Shown in pieces: positions 32,028 through 40,898 of a stretch of 64,000 nt of DNA. The notes under the pieces are model-generated. The model was not told where the DNA came from and did no database searches. It was given only the letters and a program-made list of their open reading frames with translations. The position numbers and the translations under genes are program-made. The DNA lies in assembly GCF_000423465.1 (NCBI RefSeq), contig NZ_KE384022.1, positions 124,001-188,000 of the forward strand. The letters are read 5' to 3'. Origin of the DNA: Propionicicella superfundia DSM 22317. Lineage in GTDB: Bacteria > Actinomycetota > Actinomycetes > Propionibacteriales > Propionibacteriaceae. Within the stretch, counting starts at the first letter, position 1. Each line of letters opens with the position of its first letter.

Positions 32028-34018
32028 TTGTAACTCCGTTGCTTCAGCTCGATGGACTCGTAGATGAGGGATTCCTTGTGAAGCACGGGTTTCCCACCAC
32101 TGCCGAACTCCCACGCGGCGACGTAGAGGAACTCGTCGTCGTGGCGCAGCGCCTCGCCGTCCTCGGTCTGCGACTCGGCCCGGAAGTGGCCGCCGCACGA
32201 CTCGCGCCGATGGAGCGCGTCGATGCACATCAGCTCGCCGAGCTCGAAGAAGTCGGCGACGCGACCCGCACGTTCGAGGGACTGGTTGAAGTCCTCGTTC
32301 ACGCCGGTCACCAGGACGTTCTCCCAGTACTCGGCCTTCAGGTCACGGATGAGTCCGATCGCCTTCTTCAGGCCCTCGGCGGTCCGCTCCATGCCGCAGT
32401 ACTCCCACATGATCTGGCCGAGTTCCTTGTGGTACGAGTCGACGGTCCGCGTGCCCTTGATGGACAGCAGCTTGTCGATGCGTCCCTTCACCGAGGCCAA
32501 CGCCTCCTGCGCGGCCGGGTGCGAGTCGTCGATCTTCTCGAACGGCGCGTCGGCCAGGTAGTCGTTGACCGTGTTCGGCAGCACGAAGTAGCCGTCGGCG
32601 AGCCCCTGCATGAGGGCGGACGCACCCAGCCGGTTCGCGCCGTGGTCGGAGAAGTTCGCCTCGCCCGCCACGTACAGGCCCGGGATGGACGATTGCAGGT
32701 CGTAGTCGACCCACAGGCCACCCATGGTGTAGTGCACGGCCGGGTAGATGCGCATCGGCAGTTCGTACGGATCCTCGCCGGTGATCTGGAGGTACATGTC
32801 GAACAGGTTCCCGTAGCGGGCGGCGACGCCGTCCTTGCCGAGCCGGGAGATCGCGTCCGCGAAGTCCAGGTAGACGCCGCGGCGGACCTGCCGCTCCACA
32901 CCGTCCTGCCCGACCTCGGTGACGGCGGGGCCGACCCCGCGACCCTCGTCGCACATGTTCTTCGCCTGCCGCGACGCGATGTCGCGGGGGACCAGGTTGC
33001 CGAACGCCGGGTAGATCCGCTCCAGGTAGTAGTCGCGGTCCTCCTCGGCGATCTGGCGGGGATCCTTGTCGCAGTCCTCGGCCTTCTTCGGCACCCAGAT
33101 GCGCCCGTCGTTGCGCAGCGACTCCGACATCAGGGTCAGCTTCGACTGCGTGTCGCCGTGCACCGGGATGCACGTCGGGTGGATCTGCGTGTAGCACGGG
33201 TTGGCGAAGTACGCACCCTTGCGGTGTGCCCGCCAGTTGGCGGTCACGTTGCAGCCCATGGCGTTGGTCGACAGGAAGAACAGGTTGCCGTAGCCGCCGG
33301 TCGCCAGCACGACGGCGTCGGCGTACCACGTCTCGATCTTGCCGTTGACCATGTTGCGGGTGACGATGCCGCGGGCGCGGCCGTCGGCGACGATCAGTTC
33401 GAGCATCTCGTGCCGCGTGTGCATCTTCACCGTGCCGGCCGCCACCTGACGCTCCAGCGCCTGGTACGCGCCGATCAGCAACTGCTGGCCGGTCTGGCCG
33501 CGGGCGTAGAACGTGCGCTGCACCTGCACGCCGCCGAAGGAGCGGTTGTCGAGCAGGCCACCGTACTCGCGGGCGAAGGGAACGCCCTGCGCGACGCACT
33601 GGTCGATGATGTTCGCACTCACCTCGGCGAGACGATGGACGTTGGTCTCGCGGGCGCGGTAGTCGCCGCCCTTCACCGTGTCGTAGAACAGCCGGTAGAC
33701 CGAGTCGTTGTCGTTGCGGTAGTTCTTCGCCGCGTTGATGCCGCCCTGGGCGGCGATCGAGTGTGCCCGCCGCGGGCTGTCCTGGTAACAGAAGTTGAGG
33801 ACGTTGTACCCGGCCTCGCCGAGGGACGCGGCGCCGGCGCCACCGGCGAGCCCCGTCCCGACGATGATGACCGTCATCTTGCGACGGTTCGACGGATTGA
33901 CCAGCCGCGCCGTGAACTGGCGCTCCGACCACTTCTTGTCGATCGGGCCGGCGGGGGCCTTCGTGTCCGCGACCGGATCGCCCTCGATGTAGTAATCCAC
34001 TGCGTCGTTCATCGTCAT
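32024..34018 (-). CDS. sdhA: Succinate dehydrogenase flavoprotein subunit
   Basis: A 664-residue flavoprotein oxidising succinate to fumarate, or the reverse. The FAD-binding fold begins '[19 protein letters not shown]'; the covalent-FAD histidine region is '[20 protein letters not shown]'. Active-site blocks are 'HPTCIP' and '[20 protein letters not shown]'. The length and sequence resemble the type-B enzymes of propionibacteria and Bacillus-like groups. The ATG at 34018 overlaps the sdhC stop by one base (TGATG). Confidence 0.95.
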
Positions 34019-34737
34019 CAGCCTCCGAAGGGTGCCAGGTGCAGGAACACGAACGTCGGCGGGAGCATGAACCCGACGTACAGCAGGATCGCCACGAAGT
34101 ACGCCAGCCCGTTGAGAACCCGCTCGGCCTTCTTGCTCAGGTTCGCGCCGAGCGTCGTGAAGGCGCTCCAGAACCCGTGCCGCACATGCATGCAGACAGC
34201 GATCATGCACACCGCGTAGATCACCCACACCAGCGGGCTGGAGAAGGCGCCGAGGAACATGAGGTACGGCGAGTGCTGGGTCTGCTCCAGGTCATACCCC
34301 AGCGGGACCGTCTTCGTCGTGAACTGCAGAATGTGGAAGATGATGAACAGCGCGAGGATGATCCCGCCCCAGCGCATCGTGCGCGCGGAGTACGTCTGGA
34401 CCTTCCTGGTCACATGCTGGTACTTGGATCCACGCGCCTTCGCCGACCTGTGCCACAGGTAGATCGCCGACCACATATGCAGGACGACGGCCGCGAGAAG
34501 GAAAACACGGAAGATCCAGATGAACCAGCCACTGGGCACGAGCGGGTAGAGGATGTCACCCTTGAGCCACTCGGCATAGTGGTTGAATGCCTCCTCGCCC
34601 ATGAACATCTTCAGATTGCCGTACATGTGCATGAGAAGGAAGCCCACGAGGATGAGGCCGGTCACGGCCATCAGCGCCTTGATGGCTACCGATGACCGCA
34701 CCGCTCTCTGATGGGTTGTTAGAGTTGTAGTCGCCAC
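34018..34737 (-). CDS. sdhC: Succinate dehydrogenase cytochrome b subunit (type B)
   Basis: A 239-residue membrane anchor with five predicted helices. Histidines that may bind two hemes occur in '[13 protein letters not shown]', '[14 protein letters not shown]', 'FIIFHILQF' and '[11 protein letters not shown]'. A single large anchor with no separate SdhD marks the type-B, menaquinone-linked complex. The GTG at 34737 has TATGGT 6 nt upstream, which fits a leaderless transcript and sets the operon start. Confidence 0.93.
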   Translation of the reverse strand: MATTTLTTHQRAVRSSVAIKALMAVTGLILVGFLLMHMYGNLKMFMGEEAFNHYAEWLKGDILYPLVPSGWFIWIFRVFLLAAVVLHMWSAIYLWHRSAKARGSKYQHVTRKVQTYSARTMRWGGIILALFIIFHILQFTTKTVPLGYDLEQTQHSPYLMFLGAFSSPLVWVIYAVCMIAVCMHVRHGFWSAFTTLGANLSKKAERVLNGLAYFVAILLYVGFMLPPTFVFLHLAPFGG

Positions 34738-34833
34738 ACCGACACCATACGGCCTCACGGGTTTTCAGGCCTGGCCCCCCACCAAACTCCTGCAGGATCT
34801 CTCGCCGAACGGCCGATCTGCACGTCTTTTCGG

Positions 34834-35787
34834 TCACGACCGGCCTGTGTACACCTTTCCGGGAGAGGTCGTGCCGAGGAGGGTGCTGACCGTGACCATG
34901 GTGTAGCCGGCCTTGTTGAGCGTCGCGATGAGCTTGGGAACGCCCTTCACCGTCGACGAGTGGATGTCGTGCATCAAGATGATGCTGCCCGGCCGGACCT
35001 CCGACATGGCCACCGAGGTCAGCTTGTCCGCGGAGCGGTGCTTCCAGTCCAAGGTGTCCACGTCCCAGGTGATGATCGCCATGCCGTTGGCCGCGCACAG
35101 CTTCTTGACCGCTGCGTTCATGGCCCCGTACGGCGGCCGGAACAGGGTGATCCGGCGACCGGTCTGCGCCTCCAGGCGCTGCTTGGAACCGGCGATCTGC
35201 TTGGTCATCCCCTCCGTGCCCAGCTTGGGCAGCGCCGGATGGCTGATCGAGTGGTCCCCGATCTCCATGTACGGGTTGGCCGCCACGGACGCTGCACCGG
35301 AAGGGTTGTTCGCCGCCACGGAGCTGAGGAAGAAGAAGGTCGCGGGGACCCGTGCCGCCGTCAGCGTCTGCACGAGGGACGCCGCCTGGCTTCCCGGACC
35401 GTCGTCGAAGGTCAGGGCCACGCAGGCGTGCCTGCTGCAGTCGACCTTCGTCCCCAGCGCGGGCTGGGTGACGGCCCGGCGCGCCGTGCCGTTGGCCGCG
35501 CCGGACTTCGACCCGGTAGCCGTGGCCCGGGCGGTCGACGGCTGCGCCGTCCGCGGCGACGCGGAGGACGCAGAACCTGTCGCGGTCGCCGACGCGGATG
35601 CCGAGGCGACGGACGCGGAGGAGGCCGCGGCGGACGGCGCTGCCACGGTCGCCGACGCGGCCGGCGTGGCCGTGGACGCGACCGGATCGGCGGTGACCAC
35701 CGTCGCCGCCCGCGCGCACCCGACCATCGACACGGCGAGCGCGACGACGCTCACGACCGCCACCACGGCATCGGTTCTGGTGCTCAC
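34834..35787 (-). CDS. Lipoprotein polysaccharide deacetylase (NodB domain)
   Basis: A 317-residue exported enzyme. The lipobox 'MVGC' places the lipidated cysteine at 24. An Ala/Ser/Thr-rich linker covers about residues 30-100, and a NodB carbohydrate-esterase family-4 domain follows. Motifs are 'VALTFDDGPGSQ', the metal site 'IGDHSISHPALPKL', 'LFRPPYGAMN' and 'IILMHDIHSSTVKG'. Such enzymes remove acetyl groups from peptidoglycan or other glycans. The GTG start overlaps the stop of a second deacetylase gene (GTGA). Confidence 0.9.
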   Translation of the reverse strand: MSTRTDAVVAVVSVVALAVSMVGCARAATVVTADPVASTATPAASATVAAPSAAASSASVASASASATATGSASSASPRTAQPSTARATATGSKSGAANGTARRAVTQPALGTKVDCSRHACVALTFDDGPGSQAASLVQTLTAARVPATFFFLSSVAANNPSGAASVAANPYMEIGDHSISHPALPKLGTEGMTKQIAGSKQRLEAQTGRRITLFRPPYGAMNAAVKKLCAANGMAIITWDVDTLDWKHRSADKLTSVAMSEVRPGSIILMHDIHSSTVKGVPKLIATLNKAGYTMVTVSTLLGTTSPGKVYTGRS

Positions 35788-37235
35788 CAGCAACTCCGCT
35801 TCCGCCAGGGGGCGGCGCAGTAGACCGCCCCGGTCTGCCAGGTGTTCGGGGACGACAGTTCGGCCACCGGCACGAGCGTGAAGCCCGCCTCGGTGAGTCG
35901 CGACACGATCTCGGGGATCGCATCGACGGTCGTCGCATGGATGTCGTGCATGAGGACGATGTCGCCCGCCTCGGCGCCGGTCGCGGAGGCGATCGTCGCC
36001 TCTGTGGACTTCGTCTTCCAGTCGAGCGTGTCGATGGTCCACTGCACGAGGACCTGGTTCTGGGCGCCCACGATCTTGTTGATCCGCCGGTTGTGGCTGC
36101 CGTACGGCGGTCGCATCATCACCGGCCAGTCGCCGGTGATCTTCTGTAGTGCCACGGCATTGCGTCGCACCTGGTCTTTCGCCGCCTCGTCGCCGGACGC
36201 AGGCAGGGCGTTGTGCCGCCAGGTGTGCGAGGCGACCTCGCTGCCGCTCAGCGCGACGGCCTTCACTCCGGCCGGGTCCTCCTCGATCATGGAACCCAGT
36301 TGAAAGAAGGTGGCCGCGACACCCGCGTCGGCGAGCGCGGCGACAGCCTCGGCCGTGCGCTCACCCGGGCCGTCGTCGAAGGTCAGCGCGACGCACTTGC
36401 GCGACCGGCAGTCGCCGACGACGTCCGCGTCGGGTCGAGACCCCGCCGCCGCGGTCGCCAGCGTCGTCACACCCGGTCCGTCCACGCCCTGCGTGTAGTG
36501 GGACGGGTGGGTCGCGGCGCCGAGCGCCTCGTCGCCGAACTCCGACAGCCATTCCTGCGCGACATCCTTGTCGATCGACACCGTGAGAAGGGCGTCGGCG
36601 GCGCCTGCCGCACGTCCGGCGAAGGAGACGACCAGATCACCGCTCTCGTCGAAGCCGATCGCCGGGCCGGTGCCCTGCGGCGCGCCCGGCGACCCCAGCG
36701 CGGCGGTCGCCGCCGCCTCGTCTCCGCCCTTCGCGCCGACGTCGGCCGCCACGGCCTTCACGAAGGCGTCCCACGAGCCGGGGTCGATCAGCACGGCGCC
36801 GGTGGCGACCGTGCGGGCACCTTCCGCGTACCACAGGCTGACCGGTACGACCGCCTCGCCGGCGCTGCCACCCGCGGTGGCGACGGTCAGCACCACGCCG
36901 AGCAGGTCGTTCGAGGCTGCGATCGCGTGCCATGTCACGTCGACCGTGCCGCCGGACCTGCCCCGGGCTCGCAGCGCCTTGTTGCGCACGATCTGCGCCG
37001 CCAGGTTGAGAGCTGTCGCCCTGGACACCTCCGGCACCGCGGTGGTCACGCCGTCACCCGACAGCGTCGCGTGGGTCAGCCCGCCGATCAGCGACTCGTC
37101 GACGACCGCGAACGCCGCCTCACGCGTGGTGGGGGAAGGGGCCGGGGTCACAGGTGCCGTGTCCTGCGCACAGCCGGCCAGCCCGAGTGCGATGGCGATC
37201 ACCATCGCCGCACGCGACGCCCCAGAACGGAACAC
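35784..37235 (-). CDS. Lipoprotein polysaccharide deacetylase with N-terminal extra domain
   Basis: A 483-residue exported lipoprotein; the lipobox 'LAGC' gives Cys22. Residues about 35-265 form an extra domain like the RsiV/DUF-type extensions found on some deacetylases, and the rest is a NodB domain: 'VALTFDDGPGERT', 'VASHTWRHNALP', 'MMRPPYGSHN', 'IVLMHDIHATTVDA'. The GTG follows AAGGAGAGATC. Together with its downstream neighbour it probably edits the wall glycan outside the membrane. Confidence 0.9.
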   Translation of the reverse strand: MFRSGASRAAMVIAIALGLAGCAQDTAPVTPAPSPTTREAAFAVVDESLIGGLTHATLSGDGVTTAVPEVSRATALNLAAQIVRNKALRARGRSGGTVDVTWHAIAASNDLLGVVLTVATAGGSAGEAVVPVSLWYAEGARTVATGAVLIDPGSWDAFVKAVAADVGAKGGDEAAATAALGSPGAPQGTGPAIGFDESGDLVVSFAGRAAGAADALLTVSIDKDVAQEWLSEFGDEALGAATHPSHYTQGVDGPGVTTLATAAAGSRPDADVVGDCRSRKCVALTFDDGPGERTAEAVAALADAGVAATFFQLGSMIEEDPAGVKAVALSGSEVASHTWRHNALPASGDEAAKDQVRRNAVALQKITGDWPVMMRPPYGSHNRRINKIVGAQNQVLVQWTIDTLDWKTKSTEATIASATGAEAGDIVLMHDIHATTVDAIPEIVSRLTEAGFTLVPVAELSSPNTWQTGAVYCAAPWRKRSCW

Positions 37236-37303
37236 GATCTCTCCTTCATGAACCTGTCATGATCCTATGAGATGGGAACGCTGTAGCCGCGCGGCACCAC
37301 CCG

Positions 37304-38056
37304 TCAGCCAGAAGGTATTTCGTCATCTCCGGGCGTGTCGGCGCCACATGGCCCGTCGGCAGCGCCCGCTGCCGGCTCCGGATGCGCCTCGTTCACCGCC
37401 CGGGTGCGCGCCCGCGCCTGCTCCCGGCGCCACGCGGCGATGGCGGCATGGTGGCCCGACAACAACACCTCGGGGACGTCGAGCCCGCGCCACGAGGCGG
37501 GCTTGGTGTAGTTGGGATACTCCAGCAGACTCCAGTCGGCCGAGTGGGACTCCTCGACGAGCGACTGCGGATTCCCGAGCACCCCGGGCAGGAGCCGGAC
37601 CACCGCCTCGACGATCGCGAGCGCGGCAACCTCTCCCCCGTTCAGCACGTAGTCGCCGAGACTGATCTCGTCGACGGGGAGGATCGTGCGGGCGTACTCG
37701 ACGACGCGCGCATCGATCCCTTCGTACCGTCCGCAGGCGAGGATGAGATGTGACTCACGCGCCAGCGCGTCGGCCGTCGCCTGCGTGAAGGGCACTCCGG
37801 ACGGGGTCGGGACGATCAGCCGCGCCCCGGGCCGCGCGAGGTCGTCCAGGGCGAGCCCCCACGGCTCCGGCTTCATGACCATCCCCGCTCCACCGCCGTA
37901 GGGCGTGTCGTCGACGGTGCGGTGCCGATCGCTGGTCCACGCGCGCAGATCGTGCACGGCGACGTCGATGATGCCCGTGGCGGCCGCTTTGCCCACCAGC
38001 GACAGGTCCAGCGGGGCGAAGTAGTCGGGGAAGATCGTGACGATGTCGAGCCTCAT
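37304..38056 (-). CDS. trmD: tRNA (guanine-N1)-methyltransferase
   Basis: A 250-residue SPOUT-class enzyme methylating G37 of tRNA with S-adenosylmethionine. Knot motifs are '[18 protein letters not shown]' and '[18 protein letters not shown]', with '[17 protein letters not shown]' in the N-terminal half. An unconserved acidic/Ala tail of about 20 residues follows. The ATG overlaps the rimM stop (ATGA). Confidence 0.96.
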   Translation of the reverse strand: MRLDIVTIFPDYFAPLDLSLVGKAAATGIIDVAVHDLRAWTSDRHRTVDDTPYGGGAGMVMKPEPWGLALDDLARPGARLIVPTPSGVPFTQATADALARESHLILACGRYEGIDARVVEYARTILPVDEISLGDYVLNGGEVAALAIVEAVVRLLPGVLGNPQSLVEESHSADWSLLEYPNYTKPASWRGLDVPEVLLSGHHAAIAAWRREQARARTRAVNEAHPEPAAGAADGPCGADTPGDDEIPSG

Positions 38057-38580
38057 CGCGCCTCCACCGCGGCGTCGTCGAGGAGCCCGGGCAGGTCGAC
38101 GACCGTGCAGGTCCCTGCCGCGAGGTCGACGTCGGGAACCAGTTCGGCCACGAACGGGACATAGCGGGTCGCATCGCCCACGCGCACGACGAGGAGGTCC
38201 TGGGCGGGAGGGTGTTCGACAGCGACGACCGTCCCGATGGTTCGGCCCTCGCGCGTGCGGACCGTGAGTCCCACGAGCTGCCTGTCGTAGAACTCCTCGG
38301 GATCGACGGGCGTCAGGTCGGCGGGGACCGCAGCCAGCAGGACGGCACCGCGCAGCTCATCGGCGGCCGTCCGGTCGGCGACGCCGGCGAACCCGACCAG
38401 CAGGCTGCCACCGTGGCGCCGGGTTCGCTCCACGGTGAGGACCCGGCCGTCCTCGGTGATCAGCCGCGAACCCGGCGCGAACCGTGTCTCGGGCTCGCTC
38501 GTCGCGAGAGCGACGGTGACCTCGCCACCGAGCCCGTGCCCGCGGCCGACTCTGCCGACGATCACCTCGACCTCGTCCAC
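38053..38580 (-). CDS. rimM: 16S rRNA processing protein RimM
   Basis: A 175-residue 30S maturation factor: an N-terminal barrel ('[18 protein letters not shown]') and a C-terminal PRC barrel ('[13 protein letters not shown]', '[16 protein letters not shown]'). The GTG at 38580 is chosen because AAGGAG lies 7 nt upstream; an in-frame ATG at 38595 would place that AAGGAG inside the gene. It lies 59 nt after khpA. Confidence 0.93.
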   Translation of the reverse strand: MDEVEVIVGRVGRGHGLGGEVTVALATSEPETRFAPGSRLITEDGRVLTVERTRRHGGSLLVGFAGVADRTAADELRGAVLLAAVPADLTPVDPEEFYDRQLVGLTVRTREGRTIGTVVAVEHPPAQDLLVVRVGDATRYVPFVAELVPDVDLAAGTCTVVDLPGLLDDAAVEAR

Positions 38581-38639
38581 GGACGTCTCCTTCATGCCGA
38601 GACGCCCCGAACCGATGGTCCGGGGCGTCGAGGGTCTTC

Positions 38640-38900
38640 TCAGCGACGGCCGCGCGACCGCCTGTCGACATCGACGAAGTCGACTCGGATCGGACCGCGA
38701 TCGTTCAGCGCCGCGACCACCGTTCGCAGTGCCGACGCGGTACGTCCCTGTCGTCCGATCACCTTGCCGATGTCGTCGGGGTGGACACGGACCTCCAGCA
38801 CGCGCTGGTGCCGCCGGTCGGCATCGGTCACGCGCACGTCGTCGGGGTTCCGGACGATGCCCTTGACGAGATGCTCCAACGCCTCGGCGAGAACGGTCAC
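38640..38900 (-). CDS. khpA: KH-domain RNA-binding protein KhpA
   Basis: An 86-residue single KH domain with the GxxG loop '[18 protein letters not shown]'. KhpA works as an RNA chaperone, usually with a Jag/KhpB partner, and affects cell division in several Gram-positive bacteria. The GTG overlaps the rpsP stop (GTGA), the classic rpsP-khpA-rimM-trmD order. Confidence 0.95.
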   Translation of the reverse strand: MTVLAEALEHLVKGIVRNPDDVRVTDADRRHQRVLEVRVHPDDIGKVIGRQGRTASALRTVVAALNDRGPIRVDFVDVDRRSRGRR

Positions 38901-39349
38901 GCGCCCTCGTCCGCGTCGGCCGACGCCTCGGCGTCGGCGGCCTCGGGCTCGGCGGCGGCCGGTGCCTCGTCCTTCTTCGTCGCGGTGAACGCGGCGACGG
39001 CGGGGTCGTCGTTCAGGTCGGCCAGGGCGGCGTTGAAGACCGCGGCCTTGTCGGCGCGATCGGGTTGCGGCTCGATGCCGGAGGGGGCGTCGGAGCCGCT
39101 GAACTTCTGCCAGTCACCGGAACGGGTGAGCAACGCGACGACCGCCTCGGTCGGCTGCGCGCCGACCGACAGCCAGTACTGGGCGCGCTCGGAGTCGACC
39201 TGGATGATCGACGGATCGCTCTTCGGGTGGTACAGCCCGATCTCCTCGATCGCGCGACCGTCGCGCTTGGTGCGGGAGTCCATGACGACGATGCGGTAGT
39301 GCGGATCGCGGATCTTGCCGAGCCGCTTCAGACGAATCTTGACAGCCAC
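38897..39349 (-). CDS. rpsP: 30S ribosomal protein S16
   Basis: A 150-residue S16. The first 80 residues are the conserved protein ('[20 protein letters not shown]', '[13 protein letters not shown]'). The C-terminal 60 residues are an Ala/Glu/Asp-rich tail typical of actinobacteria. The GTG start follows AGGAGA by ten nt. It heads the operon; its promoter should lie in 39350-39560. Confidence 0.96.
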   Translation of the reverse strand: MAVKIRLKRLGKIRDPHYRIVVMDSRTKRDGRAIEEIGLYHPKSDPSIIQVDSERAQYWLSVGAQPTEAVVALLTRSGDWQKFSGSDAPSGIEPQPDRADKAAVFNAALADLNDDPAVAAFTATKKDEAPAAAEPEAADAEASADADEGA

Positions 39350-39667
39350 TTGTGTGGGTTCTCCTGTTGGACTTCAGCCGGGGACGATCCCGGCTCGGTG
39401 GACGAGTCTGCACCCGATCGTGGGGAATCGCGCACAAGCTCAGATGGATCTCGACCGCGGGGCGAGAGAGGGCACCCGTTGACGAGACGCGCATCGCATT
39501 CTGCCAGATTTCACCCCGCGGGGCGAACCGGTGGGGCCCGGACCCCTGCCCCTGTGCGCCGAACGCTCCGCAACTGCCGGATTCGCGCGAGTTTCCGACA
39601 GTTCCGGAGCGTTCGCCGGGGCGTGGTGGACGCATGCCGCGACGGTATCGATGCATGTCAGGATGGC
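39350..39667. other. Intergenic region between rpsP and ybaK-like gene
   Basis: This 318-bp divergent interval has no supportable gene. It must hold the rpsP promoter (not clearly seen) and contains the long palindrome at 39560-39615. CAGGAT at 39659-39664 lies 6 nt before the ybaK-like GTG. Confidence 0.6.
39560..39615. repeat. Large imperfect palindrome
   Basis: The arms CGAACGCTCCGCAACTG (39560-39576) and CAGTTCCGGAGCGTTCG (39599-39615) are complementary at 16 of 17 positions. Inside them CGGA and TCCG also pair, and the centre TCGCGCGA is itself palindromic. The element could form a long hairpin or cruciform. It is close to neither gene's stop codon, so it is not an ordinary terminator. 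Confidence 0.8.
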
Positions 39668-39670
39668 ATG

Positions 39671-40213
39671 GTGTCCGACGTGCACTCCCACCTGACCACC
39701 TGGCCGGCCGCCGAACGGCCGGAGTTGCTCGCACCGGCGGTGGCAGCCGCTCTGACGTATGTTCTTGGCGCCCGCGTGTTCGAGATCGACCCGGCGCTCG
39801 CCGACACCGCCGCGATGTGCGCCGCCTACGACGTGCCGTTGGACACCTCCGCGAACTGCGTGCTCGTGACGGGACGCCGCGGCGGCGACGAGCGCCACGT
39901 CGCGTGCGTGGCGCTCGCCACGACCCGCGTCGACGTCAACACGTTCGTTCGCAAACGGCTCGACGTGCGCAAGGCGTCCTTCAGCGCGATGGAGTTCGCG
40001 GTGTCGGCCAGCGGCATGGAGTACGGGGGGATCACGCCGATCGGCCTGCCCGCGGGCTGGCCCGTCTGGATCGACGCCGCCGTGGCCGCGACCGCCGAGG
40101 TCATCGTGGGCTCCGGCATCCGCGGATCGAAGATCCTGCTGCCCGGAGCCGATCTCGCACTGCTGCCCGGTGCGGAGGTGCTCGAGGGGCTCGCCGTTCC
40201 CGTGCTGCGCTGA
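39671..40213 (+). CDS. YbaK/aminoacyl-tRNA editing domain protein
   Basis: A 180-residue member of the YbaK/ProX deacylase family, which hydrolyses mischarged aminoacyl-tRNAs. Visible are 'ANCVLVTGRRGGDERHVACV', 'VDVNTFVRKRLDVRKASF' and 'GMEYGGITPIGLPAGWPVWI'. The conserved catalytic lysine position is hard to place. GTG 39671 is chosen for its spacing to CAGGAT; an ATG at 39668 is adjacent. The gene converges on the flavin reductase gene, 2 nt apart. Confidence 0.85.
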   Translation: MSDVHSHLTTWPAAERPELLAPAVAAALTYVLGARVFEIDPALADTAAMCAAYDVPLDTSANCVLVTGRRGGDERHVACVALATTRVDVNTFVRKRLDVRKASFSAMEFAVSASGMEYGGITPIGLPAGWPVWIDAAVAATAEVIVGSGIRGSKILLPGADLALLPGAEVLEGLAVPVLR

Positions 40214-40215
40214 GC

Positions 40216-40839
40216 TCAGGCCTGCGACCGGTTGTAGTCCGGGCGCGCCATCCGGAACACATCGCCCAGGGTCGCCCACTCGTCCACGCCCAGCTTCGAC
40301 AGGGGCCGCAGATCCTGCGGCCGCGGATGGGGTCCTTCGGGGTGGTTCTCCTCGATCACGTCCGCGTCGATGACCCAGCCGAGAACCTCGCCCACGACGA
40401 AGTGACCGTCGCCGAACTCCACGATCTGATGCAGGCGGCATTCGAGGGTGCACTGCGCGGACGCCGGCCGGGGAGGCGCGACGAAGACGCTCGGCTCGGC
40501 GGCGATGCCGCACTCGACGAACTCGGACCGGTGCGGCGGGAAGTTGCTCGCCGTCTCGTTGACCTGGCCGACATGGCCGGGCGTCGCGACCGTCACCGTG
40601 AACTCGCCCGTCTCCCGCACGTTGCGGACGGTGTCCTTCACGCCGAACGAGGTGAAGCCGATCATCGGCGGCCGGCTGGACACGATCGTGAAGGCGCTGT
40701 ACGGAGCGAGGTTGTCGACGCCTTCGGCCGAACGCGACGACACCCAGCCGATCATGCGGGGAGCGACGGACGCCGTCAGCAGGCGGTACGCACGCTGCGC
40801 GGACTGCTCCGCCGCAGGGAACGTGCGCTTGGCTGCCAC
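40216..40839 (-). CDS. Flavin reductase-like (FMN-binding split barrel) protein
   Basis: A 207-residue protein of the flavin reductase family, with 'RLLTASVAPRMIGWVSSRS', 'NLAPYSAFTIVSSRPPMIGF' and 'GEFTVTVATPGHV'. Members reduce free FMN/FAD or act as flavin-dependent oxidoreductases; which applies here is unknown. The GTG at 40839 is preferred because TAGCCT lies 6 nt upstream; a GTG at 40845 is an alternative. It is inserted between ffh and rpsP, which usually sit closer together. Confidence 0.86.
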   Translation of the reverse strand: MAAKRTFPAAEQSAQRAYRLLTASVAPRMIGWVSSRSAEGVDNLAPYSAFTIVSSRPPMIGFTSFGVKDTVRNVRETGEFTVTVATPGHVGQVNETASNFPPHRSEFVECGIAAEPSVFVAPPRPASAQCTLECRLHQIVEFGDGHFVVGEVLGWVIDADVIEENHPEGPHPRPQDLRPLSKLGVDEWATLGDVFRMARPDYNRSQA

Positions 40840-40898
40840 GGTCACAGGCTAGCCCGAACGCTTCGACCGGTGCCGGGCGCCGTTCATCGTGGACGCCG

